64,000 nucleotides of DNA from Vitrella brassicaformis (Eukaryota; Sar; Vitrellaceae), in contig CDMY01000399.1 in assembly GCA_001179505.1 (NCBI GenBank), positions 2,111 to 66,110 of the forward strand. Direction: 5' to 3'. Shown here piece after piece: positions 12,384-25,200 of this stretch. Positions within the stretch are counted from its first letter, which is position 1, and the number at the start of each line of letters is the position of its first letter. The notes under the pieces were generated by a model. That model was not told the DNA's origin. It did not search any database and worked only from the letters and a program-made list of their open reading frames with translations. Both the position numbers and the translations under genes were made by a program.

Positions 12384-14347
12384 ATGCAGCCGGCTGGAGC
12401 AAGCTGTGGACAACATGCTGCAGTCCGTCATGTGCGTACGTCTCGAGATGTGTCGGTGTGCTGATGGACAGGCCGACAGACAGACACGAATGTCTGCTTG
12501 TCTGCAGGAAGTGCTTTGAGTTCTACGAGACGACGCCATACGACAGGGTGGGTGCGGTGCCAGATAGGCACACAGTCACACACACAAGATGTCTTGTGCC
12601 GTCCTCTCATGTCGTGTGTGTGTGTGTGTGTGTGCAGATGGTGCTGCCCGTGTTGGTTCGTCTCACTGTGAGCGCACTGCGGGTGGCCAAACAGGTAGGT
12701 CGACAGAGAGGCAGGCAGGCAGGCAGGCAGACACCAAGACAATCTACTTATCTCATGTGTGTGTGTATGTGTGTGTGGTCAGGCCGACCTGCAGTACACG
12801 AGTGCGCTGTACGAGTACGTGTCGGTCTACATCAACAGACTGAGGGAGAAGCTAGGTAGGTCTGACCAACACACACACACACGCATCTCACACATGTGTC
12901 TGCAACCATCCATCCATCCATGTCTGTGTGTGTGTGTGTGTGTGTGTGTGCAGGTCGGCTGCCGTTCCCCAGCAAGAGAGCCGGCCACCAGCTGCTGTTG
13001 GCGCAGATCATGAAGAGCACACTCATGGTACGTCTGCTTGTATCTGACGTCGATGCTCAAAGCCGTCTGTCTCTTTGTGCGGTCAGACGAGCACCAGTGC
13101 CTCCCAGATCGTCCGTGCGGAGGATCAGGCTGGCCGGTAACCCACCAACCACTAGAACACATACATGGCGTCCATCTGTATGTGTCTGTGCGTGGGCCTG
13201 CAGGCTGAGTTCCCGTGAGGGAGTGCCCAAGGGGATCGCCGTGCAGTGCGCTTACTTCCTGGCCAAATCCTTTGCCTGGCAGGGCATGCACACAGACGTA
13301 TGCACACACACACAGGGATGTACCTGCAGCCACAGAATGGGCCGTCCCTGTCTGTGCGGTGTGTGCAGGCGCTCAATCATCTGCTGTATGCATGGCGCAC
13401 CTGCCACAAGGACCACAGGAAGAACCTTCAGTGAGCGCACACGGAGGAATGCGACGCCAAAGAGCCACAATCCAGTTCATTCATAAGTGTTGTGTGCGTG
13501 TATGCCATACACATAGGTCAATATTGATGCTGCTGGTCCCCCTGCAAGCCCGCCAAGGCCTCCTGCCAGCCAGAGGACTGCTCGACAGATACGGGTGCGT
13601 GTGGGTGGCTGTGTGTGGGCATGAACAGACATCACACACTTGTGCGTCTGTGTGTGTCCACATGCAGGCTGCCATTGCTTGAACAACTCGTCTGTGCCGT
13701 CCGCAAGGGGAACATTCGCTCATTCGACGCTCTGGTAGGTGGTGGGCGGGTGACATCGGCCGCCGATGTGTCAGATGTGTGTATTCCGTATCATGATGTG
13801 GTCTGGTGCAGTGTGACGAGCTGGATGCGTCCTGTCTGGGTAGCGGCACATACCTGCTGATCAACAACCTGCGGCGACTGATGCACAAGACACTCTGCCA
13901 ACGAGTGTACGCCATCGATCCACCCATCCCAGCCACCACTGCCAACCACTGTCCGCGCGTCTCTCTGCGTGTTGATGGATTATGCTGCCAGGTATATGTA
14001 TCACTTGGGAGAGGTGGCCAAGGCGCCACCCAACACGCTCTCAGCCAAGGTAGGTACCTACACAAACACACCAGATGTTTTCACACCATGGATGGATGGA
14101 TGGATGTGTGTCTGCCTCGGCAGATTCTGCCCATCGGCCTCTTCACTGCCGCCTTCAAGTAGGCACAGCGGATGCATCCATGTGTCCGTTCGCATGGCGG
14201 ACGCATTTCTGCGTGTGTGTGTGCAGGTGGCAGGTGGAGGCGCAGGGAGAGGAGTGGGGCGATGCCGAGGTGCGTACAAAGCACATCACTTGCCCATACG
14301 GCATATGTCCATCTAGTCTATCCCACGCACCCGTGTCCGTCCGTCCG

Positions 14348-14382
<35 letters not shown>

Positions 14383-14484
14383 ACGTGTTCCACTCTACAG
14401 TCTCTGATGTCCGACTCGCTCATGCGGGGCTACATTTCTTACGAGAGGGACAAAGTCGTCATACCATCGCAGCCATTCCCTTGA
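11913..14484 (+). CDS. PCI-domain protein, PCID2/Thp1 family (TREX-2)
   Basis: Homologue of PCID2/Thp1, the PCI subunit of the TREX-2 complex that couples transcription to mRNA export at nuclear pores. Eighteen small exons total 1197 nt, 398 residues, matching the usual ~400. The 11-nt first exon (11913-11923) encodes MNV plus two bases and joins SPEYSETTMWLQ. Diagnostic stretches: YTSALYEYVSVYINRL, QCAYFLAKSFAWQG, the PCI core CHKDHRKNLQSILMLLVPLQ then GLLPARGLLDRYGL, the winged helix GTYLLINNLRRLMHKTL, and the family's end MRGYISYERDKVVIPSQPFP, which parallels GYISHQHQKLVVSKQNPFP of animal PCID2. Introns of about 55-120 nt carry TG runs before CAG. The gene is followed in the same direction by YEATS4, 335 bp downstream. 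Confidence 0.88.
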
Positions 14485-14819
14485 CAGGCACAGGCTGGCA
14501 GGCAGACAGGCAGGGAGGGAGGGAGGAAGGTGACGACTGTGGTTTGTGGATAAGTGGCTGTGCCGTTCCATTCATCCAGCGACACACGCGTAGATTCACT
14601 TGTTGACTCATATCCGCTGGCAAACACAAAAGCAAATCATTGCAAATTACATGCACATGACATGGAGGGTGTGGGAGTGAGACCCTTCATCAGATCCACC
14701 GCGACGCCGGAGAGGGACAGAATCTGCGAGCTTAGCTGCGAGATTAGGAAGAGCCTCTTATAACATTGCCCCTCTCCACCGCCTCCTTCCTGCACTTGGT
14801 GTAGCCATCGTTGTGAGGG
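14485..14819. other. Tandem spacer, PCID2 to YEATS4
   Basis: 335 bp between co-directional genes. It must hold the PCID2 3' end and the YEATS promoter; nothing else is recognisable. Confidence 0.4.
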
Positions 14820-16097
14820 ATGCGTCCCGAGGCGCGCCGGAAGCGTGGAGTGGACGTGGTGCGGCCGATTGTCATCGGCACGTACGCCGTCATGATGACC
14901 AAGAAGGTGACAGAGATCAGACAGATGAGAGGGACGGCGTATCGCGTAGCACATTCGTGTGTTGATCTGTTCGTTTGTTCAGGAGACCGACAAGCGCCAG
15001 GACAATGCCACTCATCAGTGGACGTGTTTGCTTCGCTCGCCGACCAACGAGGACCTGTCATACTTCATCAAGAAGGTCGTCTTCCTCCTGCACTCGTCAT
15101 TCGACAGACCTGAGAGAGGTATGTGCATGTGCAGCCACGCACAGATGCAGACATCTGCCCTCAAACGTGTGGTGTGTTCCTGTGTGTGGTTTGATTGTGC
15201 GTGCTCCTAGTGGTTGAGCGGCCGCCCTACCAGGTGGCCGAGTACGGGTGGGGCGAGTTTGAGATAGCCGTGCGGATTCACTTTGTGGACCCGACCGAGA
15301 AGCCCCTCGAGATCACCCACTTTCTGCGGGTCGGTAGGACGACAAGCCGGGCACACCGGCCCGCCTGCCTGCACGTGTGTGTGTGTTTGCGTGTGTGTTG
15401 GCTGCTATCTGGCAGTTGTTCAAGGACGGCAGCACTGACGTGCAGCCACCCAGAGACCCAATGGAGGCAGAGACCGTCGCACACGAGGCAAGCAAGCCAA
15501 CAACCATTCATTCATCCAGGTGGTTGCACCGTGTGTGTGTGTGTGCGTACGTCAGACGTATGACGAGGTCATATTTCATGAGCCCTCTGATTGGTTCTAC
15601 GACAAGCTGATGGCCGGCCCAACCGGACCGCCGACACAGCACGCCCTCCAGGGCAACTGTAAGACACACACGCATAGTCAGACAGACGCCAGAGAGCAAT
15701 GGATGGATCAATGGATGTGTGTGTGTGTGCGTGTGCGTGTCAGTCGAGCACTTTGACGAGGAGGCTGAGCTGCGTAAGATCGGTGCGGCCGACGCCCTCA
15801 TACAGGGCAAGATCATGGAGCTCAGGCAGCAACTCGTTGAGATGGAAAAGAAGGTACGTGCGTATGGACGCATCGGATCGGATCGATACGAGTCATTCAT
15901 TCATTGATTGTCCTTTCTCATGCCCGCAGTGTAAAGAGGCGCACGACAAGCGCACAGAGTTGATGCAGAAGCAGCAGGCGGCGGCAGCCATAGCCAGCGG
16001 CGGGGCACTCGGGGGCCACTCACAGCAGCAGGGGATGCCCATGGCTCCGCCCGCACTGCCAGGTCAAGACGTGTACATGCAGCCTTACACACAGTAG
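14820..16097 (+). CDS. YEATS4: YEATS-domain protein, YEATS4/GAS41/Yaf9
   Basis: Reader of acylated histone lysines and shared subunit of NuA4-type acetyltransferase and SWR1-type remodelling complexes in the nucleus. Seven exons (14820-14906, 14983-15118, 15211-15329, 15416-15475, 15556-15658, 15744-15853, 15930-16097) give 783 nt, 260 residues. The YEATS fold shows VVRPIVIGTYA, HQWTCLLRSP, YFIKKVVFLLHSSF, the acyl-lysine pocket region GWGEFEIAVRIHF and ITHFLRLF. It continues with TYDEVIFHEPSDWFYDKL and a C-terminal coiled coil (KIMELRQQLVEMEKKCKEA), the Yaf9 interaction helix. A Gln/Ala-rich tail ends TQ. Length and order match the family closely; only the tail is unusual. Confidence 0.95.
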
Positions 16098-16275
16098 ACA
16101 GTGACAGTGACCATGGGATGGATGGATGGATTCATGGACCCTTACGAACATGCATGAATACACGTATTCACTCATCGGTTCATTGACGTGTTTGCACCTC
16201 ATTGTCCTTCATCTGTCTGTCGGCCGATCGATCACTCGCGTGAGCGCATCACTCGTCAGTCAGTCAGTCACTTAG

Positions 16276-18140
16276 TCAGTGTGGGAAGGGCAGATAGCCA
16301 TAGCCGTAGAAACCTGCCGGCGCGTACTCGTACTCCTCGTGAGTAAGCGCCTTTCCGGATGCTGCACACACGCACACATCGTGTCACAGCGGAAGACTGA
16401 GTGTCTATCTGTGTCTCTGCCGGTCACATACGTGTAATGGGTGGGTGGTATTCGATGTAGCGGCCGGGTGTGCCGGGCGGGCCGGGCAGCAGTGGAACAA
16501 GCCGGGGCGGCGGGACTGATGATATGCAAACACACAGGGCGCGTGTTGTGTTGTGCGACCCACTCACTCATTGTTCCATTTGTTACTTGTCTCTGGCTCG
16601 ACGTATTTCCTCAGCGGAGCGATCTGTCCGCGTCGTGAGGGAGGCCACACCTCGCCCGTCTGCTGGTGGATGGCGCCCGACTTTTTGAACAGAGCGCCGG
16701 TACGATTCACCAACACGCGAAGACCTGCACACATGGACAGCGAGGGGGAGACATGATCAATTTGCCTGAGTGTGTGTGTCGTGCCTGGTTTGGGTGTTGG
16801 CCTTGTGGATTTCCTCTCTGCGATGGCGGCAGGTCGCGGCGGCAGGCGACGCACAGCCACGCCGGCGACAGGCGGCGGGGTTGGGGATGGAGCAGCCACG
16901 AGACACGGCCACGGAGACGCACACTCACTCGCAAAGCGCCTGAATCATATGCACACACACGGGCACGTGAATGTGTGTGTGTCTCCTTTTCTGTGTCTTG
17001 CCTTCTGTCCTCTTCGGTGGCATCCGTGAAGTCTCTCTCAGCGGTGCACACGCCCTTCTTCGTGCTGCTGCTGCCCTGCACGTGTGGCGGGGGGCGACAC
17101 ACGCGGCCGCTCTTGGCGAACACGCTGGCCGCCTCACTCCACTGGTCGGGGCTGATGAACAGAGATACGAATGTATGAAGTGCCTTTCTCCCTCTTGTCT
17201 CGTGTCTGTCTCACCATGGTGCCTTCCAGTCGATTGGGCACTCGTCGATTTGGCACGGAAAGAACAGTGGGTTGCACTGCCGCTCGATGTCCGCTTGTCG
17301 CCCTCATCGAGCAGGAGGAAGGACCTTCGCTTGATGCCGCATGTGTTGCCGCCGGTCGCGATGTCGGCCGGCTCTTCACAGCTGCCGTCCTCCGGTGTGT
17401 ACACCCAGCCAGCAGGACACTCCTACTCTCTCTCTCTGTCACTCACACAGACACAGAGGAATGATCGCTGCCTGGCTGCATGCCAGCCTTTTGTTGACTC
17501 ACGGCTGTGTAGTTGCGGATGCACTGAAACGGACCGCAAGGCCACACGACTGAACCTGATAGATGCATACGCACACACAGGTGCTCTGGCTGTCTGTGTC
17601 TGGCGGACTAGCTAACTTACATTTTTCTGCAAAGTCGAATTTCATCTTGGGTGTCCAGTATTGAAAGTTGACCACATTCTTGCAGCGACCACCGCGATGC
17701 TCACTGCATCGCATCCACACAGACACATGGCCATTCATATGTTCATGGATGTCTTGGACGGAACCTGAAGTCAGGTGGTGCGTGGCACTCGTGGCTGCCG
17801 GTGTGTGTCCATCGCTCGGGGCAGAGTGTGTCCATCTCCAACTCACAGTGACGCGCACACGGCCTGCAGGCAAGGAGTGGCATCCTGTGTCTGTCCTACG
17901 TGCTGACCCACCAGTCGGCTTGACATTCTCGCGCCCATTTCTGCTTGGCGAGTATGCTCAAGTTGCGGAAGTCCATCGGGCTCTTGCACGGGCCTTGGTA
18001 AGTGAACATGGGAATGCCTGACAGACAGACAGACAGACAGACAGACAATGGAATGTGCGCTGTTTGTGTGCCGCCAGACATACATGTCTCTTCGTCGCTC
18101 TGAGGTGCGAAGGGCTCCGGACACGGCGCCTTGTCTGCAT

Positions 18141-18171
<31 letters not shown>

Positions 18172-18884
18172 CCACAGACCCAAAGAGAGAGAAAGGGCAA
18201 GCAGCAGTGTCGACTGGGAGGCTTGTCAGTGCATCCCCCTCACAGTTGCGCCCATGTTTGCACGTGCGGTCATCATGCAAACACGGGAACTTGCACCCGC
18301 ACGTCGCCGCCCACTCAGCCTTCGTCACGTCCAACCTAATTGATCGATGGATGGATGAAGGACACAGCACATACAAAGAACACACAAAGGAGATGGACGG
18401 CAGAGAAGCTTGTCTGTGTCTGACTGTGTGTGACTGACCATCCTTCGAAGGACACGCGAGGTTCGCAGAGGCCGTGCTTCTGATACTCCTCGTCTGCCTG
18501 GCAGAAGTAGTCGCCGTTCTCGTCCTCGACCATCGTCCAATTCATCGGACACGGCGCGTGAGTGTCCCGACCGCCCGGGCACTCGGCATCGACCTGAGCC
18601 TTCCTGTTGATCTCTTCAATGTCCTCGTTCGCACCCTCAACGACATTCGACTCCAGTCGACGAATTGTCAACGGGGTGAGAGCCGCCGCCGACAGACGCG
18701 TCTTTGCGGCCGCATCTGTCGGCTCTCCGGACGACAAGAGGCCGAGAACTTGAGTGTCCTCGGCTGCCTCGCCGGCCGTGTCTTGAGAAGACGATGAAGA
18801 CACAGACAGCAGTCTGAGAGAGGATGAGTGAGCGAAGCCGAGGAGGGATGCGCAGACACAGACAAGAGAGAGGAACGACCGCAT
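16276..18884 (-). CDS. Secreted five-repeat CPW-WPC protein
   Basis: Begins with a clear signal peptide (MRSFLSLVCVCASLLGFAHS, ATG 18884). Five cysteine-rich repeats follow, each opening CPxxW and closing W/F-P-C after a conserved Lys/Trp and Cys: CPMNW...KFPC, CPEPF...DWPC, CPERW...VWPC, CPAGW...FFPC and CPDQW...PWPC. Several signature residues are assembled only after splicing, which supports the exon edges. CPW-WPC proteins are known from Apicomplexa, where Plasmodium members are surface proteins of sexual stages; function here is unknown. A Pro-rich tail of about 130 residues ends GYLPFPH. Oddities: repeat 2 has Phe for Trp; within repeat 4 (near 17300) the frame shifts by one base, from RSFLLLDEGDK to ADIERQCNPLFFPC, with no usable intron; the intron before RFASECASPWPC uses a GC donor. 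Confidence 0.82.
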
Positions 18885-18979
18885 CGTGGATCTGCTTGCG
18901 TCGATTTGGGACACGCCGCGATTACTTTTGGCAATTTCGTTTACTTTTCATTCGTAAACACTCACGGGTCGATGAAAAA
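18885..18979. promoter_or_regulatory. Divergent promoter region, CPW-WPC / coiled-coil gene
   Basis: 95 bp between opposed starts. It is locally AT-rich (ATTACTTTTGGCAATTTCG), unlike its surroundings, and carries GGATCTG near 18893. Confidence 0.45.
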
Positions 18980-19601
18980 ATGTCCCTTTGTGCCCGTCAG
19001 GAGGCCATCATTAGCTGGCTGCGAACCAATATTGACCGCCTTGGCGACGAGCAAACGCGAGATCACATCTCACGGGCGGCGAAACTCACCGATGGCGACG
19101 GAGGAGAGATAGACTGGGAGGAGCTCACGTCACTGCTCAAATACGCCCTGCGGACACGAGCAGGTGCATAGAAGAGGCGAGTGACGCATCCGCTGGCCAT
19201 CATCGTGTGTGCCTTTATGCAGAGGAAGAGGGGTTGTCGCGTAGTTTGGTCAGCTACTTTCTGGACACTTTGGAGGAGCTGCACGCCAAGCGGGAGAGTG
19301 CGCTGGAGCTGGAGGCCAGCACCAAGCTCTATGAAACGCGGCTGCAAGCCAAACGACTCACGGAAAAGGTCAGCAGAAGACACGGCCTTTCTCATTGCGA
19401 ATGCATCTGTGTCTGCGCGTGCATGTGTAGATCCGTACCAGCTGCACCAAGGCGCTGAGTTTGTTGGACAAGCAGGCCAATGCCCCTCCTCCGCCTTTGC
19501 CGCCCGCGAGGCCCAGCCCGTCGCTCTTCCCATCCCCATCACCGGCACACCCGTTGCCGCGCGCGAAGCGCTCTGGGACGCCACGCACACCACGGTCGTG
19601 A
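18980..19601 (+). CDS. Small coiled-coil protein, unknown function
   Basis: Three exons (18980-19163, 19223-19368, 19431-19601; 501 nt, 166 residues, phase closes). The N-terminal half looks helical and acidic (AIISWLRTNIDRLGDEQ, DGDGGEIDWEELTSLL). The middle is a charged coiled coil (FLDTLEELHAKRESALELE). The end is Pro/Ser/Arg-rich low-complexity (APPPPLPPARPSPS to GTPRTPRS). DGDGGEIDWEELTSLL loosely resembles an EF-hand loop plus helix, but I would not call calcium binding. I do not recognise a family. Confidence 0.62.
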
Positions 19602-20444
19602 TGGATAGGTGGATGGATGGACGGATGGATGGGATTGGGTGTTTGTTCTGCTGCGTGGATGCGGACCGCGTTGGTAACGGATAGCAGCAAGGGTCCGAAT
19701 GAATGACATGCACGTATGTGATCAGTGATCATTCAGTCACGCTCACACTCTCTACAAGCCCATCCATCCTCACATATTCAAGGACGCAAAAACATAGAGA
19801 AACCATACCACACCACATGATATGCAATGGCATCGCGACATGCACGTACGTAGCAAGCTACCTACCCAGCTACCTACCAGCCTCAATTATCATCGCTTCT
19901 CTTCTCGCCTTATCTCTTATCTCAACCTTCCCTCAAATTGTCCTCTTCGATCTTTGGTGTGTGCCACCGGCCAGCAAACGCAAACCTATCAACAGAGTGC
20001 ATCAATCAGTGTACGAAGCCACACAAACCCCGTACGCGTGTGTGTGTGTGTGCGTGCATGCAGAACAGACAGACAGTCAGACAGACGTTCCGTATCTCTC
20101 GCTCGCTCTCACACACTGCGATATGAACATATACGGATGTGCGCTGACGCGCACTCGTCAATCGATTCAATCATCCATCAATTCACACATGGTTCTCTTC
20201 TGCCTTGAGCAAAGAAAACCACACTCACGAGACGGCACCGCACGCACGGCAAGTGCCCGCCTCTGGTTGGGTCGCTCTCGCTCTCAGATCATACCATCGG
20301 TAAGAAGGGGAAGCAGCAAGGGGAGAGGGAAGACAGCAAGACAGGTAGGCCAGTGGACACAACAGACAGACAGACAGACAGACAAGACAGACAGATCAAC
20401 TGCGACGCATTTAAGATGAATGTGTGAACCCCCCTCTCTCTAGC

Positions 20445-20484
20445 AGTGACGTGTGCATGTCCACAGTGACGTGTGCATGTCCAC
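20445..20484 (+). repeat. Perfect tandem duplication, 20-bp unit
   Basis: AGTGACGTGTGCATGTCCAC occurs twice head to tail with no mismatch. Confidence 0.9.
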
Positions 20485-21600
20485 ACCATCGCATGGCTGA
20501 TCTACTCTTCAATCACCTCGCGTAAGTGTCCCCCTGCACGTTGACAGCATGCTGGGAGACACTTGCGTGACGGCGTCGAAGGGCACATCATCCACAGAGA
20601 TGCAGTACATAACGACACCATACGGGACACATCGATCGCGACGAAAGCAGGTGACGGTCGAGAGCCGATCGGCATCGTCTCCTCTGCCCTGCGTGCCGGT
20701 GCTGGCGGCCCACTCAGGCTGGCAATGCCAAGCGAGCCGACAACACCAACGCAGAAGTGAGAGAGGCACAATGGTCTGATCGGGACTCACACCGGCGGTC
20801 AACCTCCCCACTGTAGCTCGGCTGTCATGACGCCTCTCTCCCCCTCTCCTTCATCCCCTCCCTCCCTCTAGTCTGCCTTGGTAACGCGTAGGTGAAAAAT
20901 CCCATGCAATTGTGCTGCATTGGTTGTACGTGGGTGTATGTGTGCGTGAGGTGGGGGCGTGTGTGCGCCGGGATGACAAATAGCTGTATGAACCGTGGAT
21001 GTGAATCGTTGGTTGAGTCAGTCGGTCATCAGTGAGTGAGTGTAGTCAGTCAAGTACACTTGCACCAGACAGACAGACAGTCAGACAGACAGACCTACCC
21101 ACGTCCTAAGAGTAAGAAGAGTACGGCCCATCACCCTCTCTCTCTCTCCCTCTCTCTCTCTGTCAGGCACACAGACAGACGCACACACAGTCAGCCAGAC
21201 AGACAGGCAGGCAGGCAGGCAGGCACAGAGAGAGGGGAAGGTAGGATTCACTGCGCAAGATGGTAGGAGAGGAGTGTAGTAGAGGGTGGATGGATGGATC
21301 GAGGGGGAGAGAGGAAGGACCCCAGGCAGCCAGCAACACCACATAATCTACATCTCACCAACAGCACCACCAGACGCACACCCAGATCGACATCACGTAC
21401 ACACACGTATGCAGGAGCGTTAGGTATGGACTGGACCACCACAAAACCTCCACCTATCCTATCTATCCATCCGTATATCGCACTTCGATCAAGCAGGCAG
21501 GCAGGTACTGTAGCGCTGACTGACTGAGGAAAGGCATCTGGTCAATGGCGACCACTGCCCACAATTCCCTCCTCATCCCTTACCCTAACCAGCATGACAA

Positions 21601-21630
21601 CACATCACATCACATCACATCACATCACAT
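21601..21630 (+). repeat. (CACAT)6 microsatellite
   Basis: Six uninterrupted CACAT units. Confidence 0.95.
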
Positions 21631-22200
21631 GAGCATTAGGCAAGTAAGTTTTCCCTCCCTCGCTCTCTCCCATGTCTCTCGTCTGTCCGTTCTCTTTCAG
21701 AGAAGCTCCCTCTCTCTCTCTCTGCCCCTCTCTCTCTGCCCCTCTCTGTTCTGTAAACATCGATTCATGTCATGTATTGTATGGGCCACAACAGCCGAGA
21801 AAAAGAAGGCACGCACACCACACACATGAACGGCACGACACACGAAGAGGCGATGCGAAGAAGAAACACAGCAGCTCCCCACAACTGAGGGCAAAAAAGG
21901 GTGGCCAACGACGATCGCATAAATCAGCCATACCATACATCCATAGATAGAGATAGAGATTGAGATAGTTACCGCACCACGCTCACCATCCCTACCCTCC
22001 CGCCCAGCCCCATGCCACCGCCCGATCCCGTCCGTATTCACAATCCAGCAAGGGAGAAAAATCACATCTGAACACACATACATTGTGCTCTCGCATCATC
22101 CACCATGCACCCATCCACCCACGCATTCACCGAGCATCTCTCGCCCCTCCCTCCCTCCCTCCATCCAGCCATCCAGCCATCCATGTGTGTGTAGCTAATG

Positions 22201-25200
22201 TCACTCCTGGTATGAGATCAGCGCCGCTAGGTTCGCCAGCTGCGGCGTCACCAGCTGAGCCATCTCGATGATCGACCTGGCCACACACACACACACGCAC
22301 ACACACACACAGACACAGACACACGCAGCAGACAGACAGACCATGGGCATCACAAAACACGAGAACCGATGCCAATGCAGCACCGTGCACCATTCCACTC
22401 ACCTAGGGTTGCCCTTGAGCCGCTCCATGATGGGGTGCTGCATCAGCCGGTCCATCGCCTCGTCCCTCCCCAGCACGCCACCCTCCCCTCCACCACTGCC
22501 CGATGACCCGCCGCGGCCACTCACATCCCGCACGCACAGCGGCCGGCCCACCCGTCGCAGGAAAAGGTCCGCCGACGCCGCCCTGTCCAGGGGCATCAGC
22601 TCCTGGGACACCACTTTGACCTTGCCCTCGCTTATCAGCTGAATGGGCTTTCTGCTCGTGTCGTCGGATGGCCCATCAGTGTTGTTGGGGAGGGTGGAGG
22701 CCTTGTGGTGTGGGAGAGGGGGGTAGTTGGGTCGGGTGGAGAGGGAGCAGGTTCGGGCGGAGACGACGATGTGCAGGCCCTCGAGGCCCTCGGTCATGTG
22801 TGGGTGGAGGTCGTGGTTGAGGACGCTGTGCACGTCGCCCAGGAGCAGCTGCGTGAGCACCGCCTGGAGCCCGCCGGCCTTCAGGAAATCGTCCACCCCA
22901 TCCAACACCAGCAGGCAACGACCTGCCAACACCACACACACAGAGAGGACACAGACACGTGTTGCCGGAGACAACCTTCCTTTCCTCTCTCTGTCTCACC
23001 TTTTCGCAGCCGCTCGGTGAGCACACGGACCGTCTCGCGCCACCGCCATCCCTCCAGATCGACGTTGCTCTCGCCTTCATCGCTCACGAAGCTGCCGCCC
23101 TCCACAGTGTGTTCAGACGCAGCCCTATCACGCGCCGACGATGCGTGCTTGATGCGACGATGGCCAGGCGGGAACTGAGGCACCTCCAGCACTGATGAAC
23201 CGAACACAGAGAGAGGGAGATGCCATGTGAGACGTGTCTGTGTGTCTGTGTGTCTGTGTGGTGTGTGGTTGCTGTCCCTTGTGCGCACCTGTTGCTAGAA
23301 GGTTGTGTATAATGTTGGTGGTCTCCTTGACCACTCTATACCCGCATGACGACCCCTCCACGCTCAGCGGCAGGTTGCTCAACGGCGCCAGGCGCAGGAA
23401 AATGACGCCCCCGGGGAAGATCTCCTCCCCCCGCAACGCGCAGTACCGACTCACCTCCTCACACACAGCCGTCTTGCCCACCCCCTCCTCGCCATGCAGC
23501 AGCACCAGCCGCCTCCGGTCCAGCAGCTGCAAAACCACCCACACGTCCAAGGTGCGGCCCACGAAATCCTCTGGGGGCTGGGGGAGGTGCCGCTTGACGA
23601 AGCATGACACCCTGCGAGCTGGCTTCCGCCTTTCTGTCCCAGTGACGGAGGGGGCTGGCTCGGTGCTGACGGATCGCTGGATGCCGAACAGGCGCGACAT
23701 GAGCGACGGTTGCTGGGCTGATGTGGGTGTGGGGGCAGGGGTAGGGAGTGTGGTTGCTGGGATGGAGTGAGCTTGGTCGTCGGGCGTGCTGCCAAAGCCG
23801 ATCCACCCGAACACGATGGGCAGCTGGCGAATGACCTGCAGACACATGCATGCATCAGACACACTCATCCATGCCTCTCTCTCTCTCTCTCCCTCTCCGT
23901 CTCTCACCGGGCATCTGCTCTGCTGCCATCTCTGCAGCAGCGGGCTCGAAGCAAGGTGCGGCAGCACAATGCTGGGATGGCCACTTGGCAGCGCCATCAG
24001 AGACGGCGGCAGTGACAGCGACAGACCACCGCTGCCACCGGGCGAGCACGGCACCGACGAGCACACCGGTCCCGGCCCCCCTGGTGACTCGCCTGACGTC
24101 ATACGTGGAGGTTTGCTCCGCTCGCACAGCCAGGTGTTGTTGTTGTGTGTGGAGTGCTGTGATTGGCCGGAGGGGGAGGGCGGCGAGAGGGATGGCGGGC
24201 GTGGGTCGTCGCGCGGGCGTGGCTTGCTGTTGCTGCTGCTTGCCGATGGACACAGCACCTGAGACACACACACACACACACACACACATGCAGAGGAACA
24301 GAGAGACGCCCTTACTCTAATCTGACCTGTGAGTGGTTGCCGTCATGTGGGAGCAGCACGAAGCTCTCTGCGTCTGTGTTGTAGTTGTGCGGCGCCGACT
24401 GCACGGCCGCCCTGCCCAGCATGTAGGCCACGCCCACGTCCTTTCCGGACGCAAGGGCCAGGTAGAAACCCGCCGTGAACTGACGAGCCGCCTGGTCCTG
24501 CGCAAAGCAGAGAGAATGCAATGCAGCCACATGGATGATGCACCCAGCCCAGAAGGATGTGTGTGGGGGAGAGGCGGAGAGGGGTTGACCTACCTGTACG
24601 GTGTTGCTGACACAGATGACGTGTGGGATGCCGGCGGACGCGATGGCCACACCGATCTCATAAGAATGACAACAGTTCAAAAACACCAACCTGTCGGCCG
24701 ACACACAGACAGACACACGTCAGCCATGAGCAAAGCAAACACATACCCCCCCTCTCTCTCTGTGTGTGTAGGTGCTCACTGCACATCTGACGAGCAGCCC
24801 TCAGCGTTATCCGTATCGTCGACCGACGAGGCACCGCTGTACACGGCCTCCAGCAGAGTCCGGAAGAAAGCAGGCGTCGCCACGTGCGCCGACCCCCTGA
24901 CAAACCAAACCCCGCCACGCAGAGACACAAGCGACAGACAGAGATTGCACGTGTGCATCGAGTGCGTCATGGCCCTTGTATGGGGACAGTACCTGCCGTC
25001 TTCGAAGGCGAGGCCACCCTCAAGCCCGTGTGCGGACAGGTGCAGCAGCTGCCCGCCGCCGAGCGTCAGCAAGGACCGCAGCGCAGCCGTGGTCGCAACA
25101 CTTGCCTGAGCGATCCCATCCACACAACCAACACACGAGACACACACACAGAATGAATGAATGGGCAACCCGCTGTGAGACGTGCTGTGCGTCTGGGCGT

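Larger units (their letters stand above)
19602..22200. other. Long convergent spacer with microsatellites
   Basis: A 2.6-kb gap between two gene ends, rich in CAGA, CAGG, CT and CATC tracts. A minus-strand frame at 20509-20811 contains a non-repetitive stretch (CVPYGVVMYCISVDDVPF) that could be a single exon, but I find neither a start nor partner exons. Confidence 0.4.

Noticed and set aside
12160-12860. Long plus-strand frame rich in Cys/Arg across the PCID2 gene
   Set aside because: It crosses several introns; the PCI exons are in other phases with consensus splice sites.
11913-16097. PCID2 and YEATS4 as a single retromer-like (VPS) gene
   Set aside because: The exon chain closes with TGA at 14484, and a new ATG opens a complete YEATS domain at 14820.
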